Of a stretch of 6,934 bases of DNA, positions 1-5,338 are shown one piece after another (within the stretch, counting starts at the first letter, position 1; each line of letters opens with the position of its first letter). The DNA comes from DASPTB01 sp035623615. GTDB taxonomy: Bacteria > Actinomycetota > UBA4738. The stretch is taken from assembly GCA_035623615.1 (NCBI GenBank), contig DASPTB010000037.1, forward strand, positions 1 through 6,934, in the 5' to 3' direction. The notes under the pieces were generated by a model, which ran no database searches, had not been told where the DNA came from, and saw only the letters and a list, made by a program, of their open reading frames with translations. The position numbers and the translations under genes were made by a program.

Positions 1-2
1 TT

Positions 3-527
3 CGCTGGGTCGGCCAGGTCGGGACGGGGTTCACCGACCGGATGCTCGCCGACCTGCAGGAGCGGTTGAGCGCGATCGAGACCGACCGCCCCCCGATCGA
101 GGACCCGGAGATCGCCAGGGTGCGCGGCGCCCACTGGGTCAAGCCCGAGCTGGTGTGCGAGGTGGAGTTCCTGCAGATCACGTCCGCGTTCAAGCTGCGC
201 GCGCCGTCGTTCAAGGGGCTTCGCCCCGACAAGCTGCCGGAGGACGCGGTGTTGGAGGGCGCATCGGCCGAGGCGACGGCGGAGGCCCCCGAGCAGCCGG
301 CGAAGACGAAGACACGAGCGCGCCCCACGGCGAAGCGCGCGTCTTCCGCGACGGCCAAGCGAACCGCCGGCGCCTCCGCGAAGAAGACCGGCCGCGTCGC
401 CGCGAAGAGCGCGACGGTGAGGACCGTGAAGACAGTGAAAAGGGCGAAGTCTCCGGCGAAGTCGGCGAAGTCTCGGGCGAAAGGGGCGAAGCCGGCTACG
501 CGGGGGGCTCGAACCCGGCGCGGGTGA
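3..527 (+). CDS. ATP-dependent DNA ligase, C-terminal part (5' end outside window)
   Basis: Only the last 174 residues are visible; the nucleotidyltransferase domain with the catalytic lysine lies to the left of the window. Visible residues 1-85 match the OB-fold domain of ATP-dependent ligases of the LigD (non-homologous end joining) type: a GQVGTGFTD segment, then GAHWVKPELVCEVEF, then RAPSFKGLRPDK, which corresponds to ligase motif VI (RxDK). Such enzymes seal nicks using ATP, and the LigD type works with Ku on double-strand breaks. From about position 303 to the TGA the protein becomes a low-complexity tail of about 74 residues rich in Lys, Arg, Ala, Ser and Thr, like histone H1 or bacterial Ku tails, and probably binds DNA non-specifically. 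The 3' end overlaps the convergent DUF5319 gene by 32 bp. Whether this is a stand-alone ligase or the end of a multidomain LigD cannot be decided here, so I give no symbol. Confidence 0.88.
   Translation, partial: RWVGQVGTGFTDRMLADLQERLSAIETDRPPIEDPEIARVRGAHWVKPELVCEVEFLQITSAFKLRAPSFKGLRPDKLPEDAVLEGASAEATAEAPEQPAKTKTRARPTAKRASSATAKRTAGASAKKTGRVAAKSATVRTVKTVKRAKSPAKSAKSRAKGAKPATRGARTRRG
441..491 (+). repeat. Short degenerate direct repeats (GGCGAAG) in the ligase tail
   Basis: Five near-copies of GGCGAA(G/A) start at about 443, 455, 464, 476 and 485. They encode the AKS/AKG repeats of the basic tail. The spacing is multiples of 3 (9 or 12 bp), so changes in copy number would stay in frame; the array could expand or contract by slippage. 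This is a coding low-complexity repeat, not a mobile or regulatory element. Confidence 0.6.
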
Positions 528-1098
528 GCATCGCACGGAGGTCGCGCTCGTCCATGCCACGTTCGACGAGCTCGACGTACAGGCGGGCGACGGCGAGCGA
601 GCGGCCGCACCTCGGGCAGTACGTGAACTCGGGCTCGAGCGAGGTGGAGCACCACGGACACGCCCGGACGTCGAACCGCGCCTCGGGACCGAGCCCCGCG
701 TCGGACAGTGCGTCCAGGTAGCCCTTGGCGTAGTCCCAGGCGATGTAGTCCTCCTCGTTGGGAGCGAAGGCCGGCTCGTGCATGCGAGGCTCGCCGGTCT
801 GCAGCATGTGCTGGAGGCTCTCGCGGAGGAGCTCCCAGCCGAAGTAGTGGTTCATGCCGCAGTCGGTGCAGTTGATGACCACGCCCTTCGCGCCCTGCGG
901 CTCGAAGACGACCCGCATGCCCTGCAGGTCCTGCAAGTCGGCCTCGACGCTCTCGCGCTCGTCGGTGGGCAACGGACGGGCGCCCTCGCCGAGCTCGTCG
1001 GCGGCGGCCGCGTCGTCCAGGCCCTCGCCCAGTCGCTCCTCGAGGTCGTCCGGGCCCTCGTCGCCCAGTCCGTCGTCCAGCGGTTCGTCGGCTCCCAT
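496..1098 (-). CDS. DUF5319-family protein with C-terminal zinc ribbon
   Basis: 200 residues, function unknown. Residues 1-60 are acidic (many Asp/Glu, with Gly and Leu) and probably disordered. Residues 60-135 resemble the actinobacterial DUF5319 core: VVFEPQGAKGVVINCTDCGMNHYFGWELL, with C77xxC80 and H84, followed by a HEPAF segment and IAWDYAKGY. Residues 147-164 form a clear CxxC-N10-CxxC zinc ribbon (C147, C150, C161, C164), followed by a helix-like stretch ending in a GMDERDLRAML segment. I remember typical DUF5319 proteins as shorter and without this ribbon. A GTG at 1101 is directly upstream and in frame, but AAGGAG at about 1105-1110 is 6 bases from the ATG at 1098 and only 3 from the GTG, so I choose the ATG. 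The gene lies 22 bp downstream of the PIG-L gene, probably in one transcript. A nucleic-acid or protein-binding role is a guess from the zinc ribbon. Confidence 0.85.
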   Translation of the reverse strand: MGADEPLDDGLGDEGPDDLEERLGEGLDDAAAADELGEGARPLPTDERESVEADLQDLQGMRVVFEPQGAKGVVINCTDCGMNHYFGWELLRESLQHMLQTGEPRMHEPAFAPNEEDYIAWDYAKGYLDALSDAGLGPEARFDVRACPWCSTSLEPEFTYCPRCGRSLAVARLYVELVERGMDERDLRAMLTRAGFEPPA

Positions 1099-1104
1099 CA
1101 CCTG

Positions 1105-1110
1105 CTCCTT
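1105..1110 (-). promoter_or_regulatory. Ribosome binding site deciding the DUF5319 start
   Basis: On the minus strand AAGGAG is followed by CAGGTG and then ATG. The 6-base spacing to the ATG at 1098 is near optimal, whereas the in-frame GTG at 1101 would have only 3 bases. The site sits in the 22-bp gap after the PIG-L stop codon. Confidence 0.6.
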
Positions 1111-1120
1111 CGGCAGCCGA

Positions 1121-1828
1121 TCAATCGTCCTTCAGCCGAAACGCCCGAAACGACTCGGCGTAGTCCAACCCGTGGGGGGCGCCACGCTCCTTCGCCCGCC
1201 CCTTGACCCAATCCTCGATCGGCCAGTCATGGATCTGGCTCTTGTGGCAGCGCAGGGCGTCCACCTTGGCGTCGATGGTCTCGGTGATGTCCACGATGGT
1301 CGGGTCGTCTTCGTCCCAGACGGGCATCCACAGGTTCGGGATCTCGTACGGCTCGTGCCCCTCGTCGAGGAGCTCGGGGAACTGCGGCCGGCTGGGCGAG
1401 TCCGGATTGACCACCGCCATGCACGCCATGCCGACCGCGCGGTGGTCGGTGTGGTTGATGTAGCCGCGACCACGGTCCCAGAGCCTCTCGGGGTCCGGAA
1501 CGACGAGGACGTCCGGCCGGTGGCGGCGGACGTGGCGGGTGATGTCGCGACGCAGGTCCTCCGTGACCTCGACGTGGCCGTCGACGCGACCGAGAAAGTC
1601 GCACCGAGACACACCGAGCACCGCGCACGCGGCGAGCTGTTCCTCCTTGCGAATCTCCGCGAGCCGCTCGCGCGTCATGGCGGGTCCGTTCCAGCCCGCC
1701 GACCCGTCGGTGACGCACACGTACTGGACGTCGGTTCCCTCGCGCACCCACTTCGCGACGGTTCCCGACGAACCCCACTCGGCGTCGTCGGGGTGCGCGA
1801 ACACCACCATCGCCCGCTCCCATGTCAT
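1121..1828 (-). CDS. PIG-L/LmbE-family N-deacetylase
   Basis: 235 residues, the normal length for the family. PIG-L/LmbE proteins are zinc-dependent N-deacetylases or amidases; actinobacterial members include MshB and Mca of mycothiol metabolism and antibiotic-pathway deacetylases. Residues 8-15 contain AHPDD (H12 and D15 as predicted zinc ligands, D14 as general base), residues 37-41 the CVTDG strand, residues 59-72 the helix RKEEQLAACAVLG, and residues 125-129 NHTDH with H129 as the third zinc ligand, so the active site looks complete. No signal peptide is seen, so it should be cytosolic. The substrate cannot be told: MshB or Mca roles are possible but the similarity I can see is only family-level. 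The ATG is preceded by an in-frame TAG only 9 bases upstream, which fixes the start. There is no Shine-Dalgarno, but a TAGGCT box lies 6 bases before the ATG, suggesting leaderless expression. Confidence 0.92.
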   Translation of the reverse strand: MTWERAMVVFAHPDDAEWGSSGTVAKWVREGTDVQYVCVTDGSAGWNGPAMTRERLAEIRKEEQLAACAVLGVSRCDFLGRVDGHVEVTEDLRRDITRHVRRHRPDVLVVPDPERLWDRGRGYINHTDHRAVGMACMAVVNPDSPSRPQFPELLDEGHEPYEIPNLWMPVWDEDDPTIVDITETIDAKVDALRCHKSQIHDWPIEDWVKGRAKERGAPHGLDYAESFRAFRLKDD

Positions 1829-1834
1829 GCGGCC

Positions 1835-1840
1835 AGCCTA
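1835..1840 (-). promoter_or_regulatory. Candidate -10 box of a leaderless promoter for the PIG-L gene
   Basis: TAGGCT on the minus strand fits the actinobacterial TAnnnT -10 pattern and ends 6 bases before the ATG at 1828. A transcript starting at the ATG would be leaderless, which fits the absence of a ribosome binding site. I see no good -35 box in the 61-bp gap after rmuC. The same hexamer recurs upstream of tldD. The call rests on one hexamer. Confidence 0.35.
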
Positions 1841-1889
1841 GTCCACACTCCCGCATACGACGACGAGCCGCTTCACGCCGCTTCGACCC

Positions 1890-2903
1890 TCACGGGGCGA
1901 CGGCCGAAGCCTCCACGACCGACAGGGCCGGCGGCGGCGGCTCGAGTCCCGACCCGCCATCTGGAGCCCGGGCGAGCATTCCCCGGGCCTTGCCGATCTG
2001 CCCGCGAAGCTCGTCGGTGCCGTTCACGAGCATGGTGGTCGCCCGGACGACCTTGTTCTCGAGCGTCGTCTCGACCGAGTCGAGGATGCCGACGAGGTCC
2101 GCCAGACATGCCTCGAGGTCGGCCTGACCGCCCAATCGCGCGACGATCCCGTACAGAAAGAGGAGCACCGGCAGGGCCATCGAGTACGACACGACGATCA
2201 CACCGTGCCGGTACGCCTCGGCGTGCGCCCGGCGCAGAACCTCGTAGGCGCCGTCGGGGACGGCGGCAACGCCGAACGGACACGTGACCGCCGGGTCGCG
2301 GTACCCCGACACTTCCCGCGCGCGCTCGGTCACGGCGCGCTCCACGGCGCGGCTCAACCGCTCCCGCTCCTCGGGATCCTCGCACTCGGCGAGCGCGCGC
2401 AGCTCGCGCTCGGCCGTCCACTTGGAGTCCACGGGGAGCCTGCGTCCGTCCGGCAGCACGAGGCCGAACTCCACGACCCTTCCATTGACGCGGAAGTCGG
2501 TGACCATCATCGCCGGCGGTAGCGCTCCGAGCGACTCGCGAAGGACGTTCTCGCCCGCGCGCCCCGACCGCTGCCCTCCCGCGAGGACCGACGAGACGCG
2601 TTGGAGCGTCTCCCACCCTTGTTCCTCACGGGCGCGCCGCTCCTGCTCGCGGGCCTGCAACACCGAAAGGCTCTCGCGGAACGACGCAACCTCGTCCCGC
2701 AACCGCTCGCCGCCGAGGTCGCGACGCGCGTCGGCGTCGCACAGTCTGCGGAGCTCGGCCGACTGCGCCTCGAGCAAGCGTTCTATTCCACGCGGATCGT
2801 CCCTTCGGTCACGTCGTCCCGCCGGCCGCACGACCTGCACCAGCGCCAGGGAAAGGCACGCTCCGACCGCCAGGGCCGCGAGCGCGATGACCGCCGTGTG
2901 CAT
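1890..2903 (-). CDS. rmuC: RmuC-like protein, divergent
   Basis: 337 residues. RmuC proteins are membrane-anchored, coiled-coil proteins with a PD-(D/E)xK-like nuclease domain; in E. coli rmuC affects inversion at short repeats. Residues 4-24 form one hydrophobic N-terminal segment, residues 40-100 a charged Glu/Arg-rich coiled coil, and residues 114-300 the RmuC domain: GRAGENVL (114-121, with E117), VVEFGLVLPDGRRLPVDSK (143-161, with the DSK signature), then VIVVSYSMALPVLLFLY (235-251). The C-terminal 25 residues are Pro/Ala-rich. It is shorter than E. coli RmuC (about 475 residues), and the usual VPxE stretch reads AVPDGAY (214-220), without the glutamate. A strong AAGGAGG lies 5 bases before the ATG. 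It probably starts its own transcript in the 116-bp gap behind the amidohydrolase gene. Family assignment is good; activity is uncertain. Confidence 0.82.
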   Translation of the reverse strand: MHTAVIALAALAVGACLSLALVQVVRPAGRRDRRDDPRGIERLLEAQSAELRRLCDADARRDLGGERLRDEVASFRESLSVLQAREQERRAREEQGWETLQRVSSVLAGGQRSGRAGENVLRESLGALPPAMMVTDFRVNGRVVEFGLVLPDGRRLPVDSKWTAERELRALAECEDPEERERLSRAVERAVTERAREVSGYRDPAVTCPFGVAAVPDGAYEVLRRAHAEAYRHGVIVVSYSMALPVLLFLYGIVARLGGQADLEACLADLVGILDSVETTLENKVVRATTMLVNGTDELRGQIGKARGMLARAPDGGSGLEPPPPALSVVEASAVAP

Positions 2904-2908
2904 GCGCT

Positions 2909-2915
2909 CCTCCTT
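2909..2915 (-). promoter_or_regulatory. Strong ribosome binding site of rmuC
   Basis: AAGGAGG on the minus strand, 5 bases before the ATG at 2903. It is the closest match to the anti-Shine-Dalgarno consensus in the window and supports this start. Confidence 0.65.
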
Positions 2916-2929
2916 CCGTTCGCCGGCGC

Positions 2930-2935
2930 AGTCTA
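2930..2935 (-). promoter_or_regulatory. Candidate -10 box for the rmuC transcript
   Basis: TAGACT on the minus strand (TAnnnT) lies in the 116-bp gap between the amidohydrolase stop and the rmuC ATG. A start about 7 bases downstream would leave a leader of roughly 20 nt that includes the AAGGAGG. No convincing -35 is found at 16-19 bp; a GTGTCA at 2947-2952 is too close. The remainder of the gap shows only short GC-rich inverted repeats. Confidence 0.3.
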
Positions 2936-3019
2936 CGGGGAGGGTCTGACACGCTCGCGAAGCGAACCGGCGCGCCAGGGCGACCGGTGAGAGGGAGCGA
3001 ACGAGACGAGCCCGAGCGC

Positions 3020-4207
3020 CTACGCGGCGCCTGCGACCAGCGTGCCGCCGAGGAACACGGCGGCCGGCGACAGCAACGCGTCAACGTCGTCCACCGGGTT
3101 CCCCTCGTACAGCACGAGGTCGGCCGCCTTCCCCGGCTCGACGGTACCGGTCTGGTCGGCGACGCGGAGCAGCTCGGCCGCGTTCGACGTCGCCGCCTGC
3201 ATCGCGCGATCGGCCGGCAGCCCCCACTCGACCATGCGAATCACCTCGAGGGGCGCGCTGCCGTGAGGGTTGAACGGCGTGCCCGAATCGGTGCCGCACG
3301 CGTGGCGGCCACCGGCGCGGACCACACGCAGGAACGCCTCGTGCGCCTGGTCGATGATCTGCCGGCCCTTCGCCACCGCGTAGTCGGGGACCTCCTCGGG
3401 GTGGTCCACGATGCCTCGGATCGCGCTGATCGTCGGAACGTGGAACGTTCCTTTCGTCTTCATGAGGCGCGCCGTCTCGGCGGAGATCTGCGAGCCGTGC
3501 TCGATCGAGTCGATGCCCGCGCGGACGCAGTTGGCGATCCCGGTCGCGCCGATCGCGTGCGCCGCGATCGGGACTCCCCACTTGTGCGCTTCGTCGACGG
3601 CCGCCTCGATCTCGGGAACGGTGAAGGCGGTGAAGTCCACCGGCACGCCCGGCGTCAGGACCCCGCCCGTCGCGACGATCTTGATCGACCGCGCGCCGGC
3701 GCGCATCTGGGTCCGGACCGCGACGCGCACGCCGTCGGGACCGTCGGCCTGGTACGCGAACGAGTTCCAGCCGTGGCCGCCGGTGATGGTGAGCGCTTGG
3801 GCCGACGCGACGACCCTCGGTCCGGGAACCCGTCCCTCGCGCACCGCTCGCGCCATGTCGCAGACCACGGCGCCGAACCCCCCGAGGTCGCGCACGGTCG
3901 TCGTACCCGCGTCGAGGTGCCGTCGCGCGTTGCGCACGCACTTGATCGCTGCGTACGCCTCCGAGGCATCGGCCTCGGCGACGAAGTTCGACTCGCCGTC
4001 GAAGCACAGATGGACGTGGCAGTCGAACAGGCCGGGCGTGAGCGCCTTGCCGCGGCCCTCGATCGCGCGCGCCGCCTTGGCTTCGCGCGGCGCGCGCGCG
4101 TGCGATCCGACCCACCGGACGACCCCGTCCTCGAACAGCACGCCACCGCGTTCGCGGACGCGCAGCCCGTCGAAGACCGTCACGTCGGCGATGTAGGTCG
4201 CGCTCAC
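3020..4207 (-). CDS. Metal-dependent amidohydrolase (imidazolonepropionase/dipeptidase-like)
   Basis: 395 residues, a full-length member of the amidohydrolase superfamily, in the COG1228-like group that includes imidazolonepropionase-related enzymes and Xaa-Pro, Xaa-Lys and Xaa-Arg dipeptidases. The predicted binuclear metal site is complete: H64 and H66 in FDCHVHL, K176 in SIKIVATGG (the likely carboxylated lysine), H217 in AAHAIG, H237 in SIEHGSQI, and D307 in CGTDSGTP. Residues 1-58 and 350-395 form the flanking beta-sandwich, ending with the usual GTVEPGKAADLVLYEGNP. No signal peptide, so probably cytosolic. The GTG start at 4207 overlaps the stop of the SDR gene as GTGA and has GGAGGG 6 bases upstream, inside the SDR gene, which indicates translational coupling. 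Substrate unknown: a dipeptide, cyclic amide or lactone are all possible. The open frame extends far upstream through the SDR gene, but that part is a shadow. Confidence 0.92.
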   Translation of the reverse strand: MSATYIADVTVFDGLRVRERGGVLFEDGVVRWVGSHARAPREAKAARAIEGRGKALTPGLFDCHVHLCFDGESNFVAEADASEAYAAIKCVRNARRHLDAGTTTVRDLGGFGAVVCDMARAVREGRVPGPRVVASAQALTITGGHGWNSFAYQADGPDGVRVAVRTQMRAGARSIKIVATGGVLTPGVPVDFTAFTVPEIEAAVDEAHKWGVPIAAHAIGATGIANCVRAGIDSIEHGSQISAETARLMKTKGTFHVPTISAIRGIVDHPEEVPDYAVAKGRQIIDQAHEAFLRVVRAGGRHACGTDSGTPFNPHGSAPLEVIRMVEWGLPADRAMQAATSNAAELLRVADQTGTVEPGKAADLVLYEGNPVDDVDALLSPAAVFLGGTLVAGAA

Positions 4208-5148
4208 CCGCCGCCCTCCGACCCTCCGAGGCCGGCGACGTCGCGCAGCGGCGACCGCTCGGGCGAGTACATGCGCGGCCTCCCACCGAACAGGTCGTCC
4301 ACGAGGCCGGCGATCTCGGAGGGCCCCCAGCGCTCGTCCTTCTCGATCTGCGAGACCGGCGTCCATCCCTGATAGAGCTGCACCAGCCCGCCGGTGACGC
4401 CGAAGACCTGCCCGGTGATCCCCGCGGCCGCGTCGCTCGCGAGGAACGCCACCATCGGCGCCACGTTCTCGGGAGCGAGCGCGTCGAACGCGCCATCCGG
4501 CACCTTCAGCTCGCCGAACGTCTTCTCCGTCATTCGCGTGCGCGCGCCGGGTGCGATCGCGTTGCACGACACCCCGTATCGCGCCATCTCCATGGCGACG
4601 ATCTGCGTGAATGCCGCGATGCCAGCCTTGGCCGCGCCGTAGTTCGATTGCCCCGCCATCCCGAGAATGCCCGACGTGGATGTGGTGTTCACGATGCGGC
4701 CGCTCACCTGTTCGCCCGCCTTCGAACGGTCGCGCCAGTGCGCGCACGCGGCGCGCGTGACCAGGAAGTGCCCACGCAGGTGCACGCGGATGACGGCGTC
4801 CCACTCCTCGACGCTCATGTTGAACACCATGCGGTCGCGCAGGATCCCCGCGTTGTTGACGACGACGTCGAGCCGGCCCCACGCGTCGATCGCCGTCTGG
4901 ATGAGCGACGCCGCTCCGGCCTCGTCGGCGACGTCGTCGAAGTGCGCGACCGCCTCGCCGCCCGCGGCCCCCATCTCGTCGACGACCTGCGACGCGGGCC
5001 GGTCGTCCCTCCCCGTCCCGTCCCACTCGGCGCCCACGTCGTTCACGACGACCCGCGCCCCCTCGCGGGCGAACAGCATCGCCTCGCCGCGGCCGATCCC
5101 GCGCCCGGCGCCGGTGACGACGGCGACCTTGCCCTCCAGGATCCCCAT
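4204..5148 (-). CDS. SDR-family oxidoreductase (3-hydroxyacyl-CoA/steroid dehydrogenase-like)
   Basis: 314 residues. Short-chain dehydrogenase/reductase with an NAD(P)-binding Rossmann fold: TGAGRGIG at 12-19, D72 in DDVAD, NNAG at 98-101, serines around 157-159 in NTTSTSG, and YGAAK with catalytic Y170 and K174. The VNDVGAEWDGTG insert (35-46), ILRDRMVFNMSVEEWDAVI and NAIAPGARTRMTE are typical of the actinobacterial SDR group related to the dehydrogenase part of peroxisomal multifunctional enzyme type 2, which acts on 3-hydroxyacyl-CoA or hydroxysteroids. The C-terminal tail of about 55 residues after the SDR core is also usual there. The acidic residue after beta-2 (D37) suggests NAD rather than NADP. 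The ATG at 5148 has GAGGGG 6 bases upstream. The frame stays open for 587 further codons upstream, opposite tldD; I treat that as antisense shadow because the SDR fold begins exactly at this ATG. First gene of a coupled pair with the amidohydrolase. Confidence 0.93.
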   Translation of the reverse strand: MGILEGKVAVVTGAGRGIGRGEAMLFAREGARVVVNDVGAEWDGTGRDDRPASQVVDEMGAAGGEAVAHFDDVADEAGAASLIQTAIDAWGRLDVVVNNAGILRDRMVFNMSVEEWDAVIRVHLRGHFLVTRAACAHWRDRSKAGEQVSGRIVNTTSTSGILGMAGQSNYGAAKAGIAAFTQIVAMEMARYGVSCNAIAPGARTRMTEKTFGELKVPDGAFDALAPENVAPMVAFLASDAAAGITGQVFGVTGGLVQLYQGWTPVSQIEKDERWGPSEIAGLVDDLFGGRPRMYSPERSPLRDVAGLGGSEGGG

Positions 5149-5198
5149 GCACGTCCCCTCACCTGCGCGCCGCGCGACCTTCGGCGGCGGTGCGCCGC

Positions 5199-5204
5199 AT
5201 GATA
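5199..5204 (-). promoter_or_regulatory. Candidate -10 box for the SDR-amidohydrolase transcript
   Basis: TATCAT on the minus strand (TAnnnT), one of the few AT-rich words in the divergent region. Transcription from about 5192 would give a leader of around 44 nt with the GAGGGG ribosome binding site. No clear -35 is seen at 17-19 bp. A perfect 10-bp palindrome (5205-5214) lies immediately upstream in the spacer. Confidence 0.35.
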
Positions 5205-5238
5205 CCGGGCCCGGGTGCGGCACGTCGGACGCGTGCGG

Positions 5239-5244
5239 TAGGCT
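5239..5244 (+). promoter_or_regulatory. Candidate -10 box for tldD-tldE
   Basis: TAGGCT, identical to the hexamer before the PIG-L gene, 90 bases before the tldD GTG. A start near 5251 would give an mRNA leader of about 84 nt containing the inverted repeat at 5256-5277. No recognisable -35. Confidence 0.35.
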
Positions 5245-5255
5245 TCGCCCGTCCT

Positions 5256-5277
5256 GGGAACACGGGTCGGAGTTCCC
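5256..5277 (+). promoter_or_regulatory. Inverted repeat/hairpin in the tldD leader
   Basis: GGGAAC (5256-5261) and GTTCCC (5272-5277) are perfect complements separated by 10 bases; an outer C-G pair and one G-U pair could lengthen the stem to 8. In RNA it would form a hairpin just behind the predicted transcription start; in DNA it could be a dimer operator. There is no U-tract, so it is not a simple terminator. Confidence 0.4.
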
Positions 5278-5278
5278 G

Positions 5279-5338
5279 GTGGCGAGCGCATCATCGGGCT
5301 CGCGGGGACCGGGATCTTCGGGGAGGAGCGGCTGGTGA
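5279..5338 (+). CDS. Possible 19-residue leader ORF upstream of tldD
   Basis: A GTG at 5279 has GGAG 6 bases upstream (5269-5272) and opens a 20-codon frame, in a different frame from tldD, whose TGA overlaps the tldD GTG as GTGA. The predicted peptide is Ser/Gly-rich with two Arg and a terminal Trp, and has no Cys. This is the arrangement of a translationally coupled leader ORF, and the hairpin stem at 5272-5277 touches the last base of its ribosome binding site. In GC-rich DNA such short frames occur by chance, and nothing else supports translation, so this is a low-confidence candidate. Confidence 0.15.
   Translation: MASASSGSRGPGSSGRSGW
5322..5328 (+). promoter_or_regulatory. Ribosome binding site of tldD
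   Basis: GGAGGAG lies 6 bases before the GTG at 5335. The tldD frame continues upstream to a TAG at 5239 without another ATG or GTG, so this site and the GTG decide the start. Confidence 0.6.

Noticed and set aside
1099..1101. GTG as the DUF5319 start
   Set aside because: Only 3 bases from AAGGAG; the adjacent ATG at 1098 has a 6-base spacing.
1867..1886. Two tandem copies of GCCGCTTC between rmuC and the PIG-L gene
   Set aside because: Only 8 matching bases, 10 bp apart, with no further structure; likely chance.
854..2287. 477-codon plus-strand frame across DUF5319, PIG-L and rmuC
   Set aside because: It runs antisense across three genes with recognisable families and shows only Arg/Ser/Pro-rich, composition-driven sequence.
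2952..2988. Terminator after the amidohydrolase gene
   Set aside because: Two short inverted repeats are present (CGCT/AGCG and ACCGG/CCGGT), but stems are only 4-5 bp and no T-tract follows on the minus strand.
2987..4372. 461-codon plus-strand frame opposite the amidohydrolase
   Set aside because: Antisense shadow in GC-rich DNA: Arg/Asp/Val/Ala-rich and without domains.
4208..5152. Upstream extension of the amidohydrolase frame to 5152 (710 codons in all)
   Set aside because: The extension overlaps the SDR gene in another frame and is Arg/Gly-rich; amidohydrolase homology begins at the GTG 4207.
5256..5274. ECF sigma-factor promoter (GGGAAC followed by GTT)
   Set aside because: The spacing between the two elements is 10 bases, while such promoters need about 16-18.
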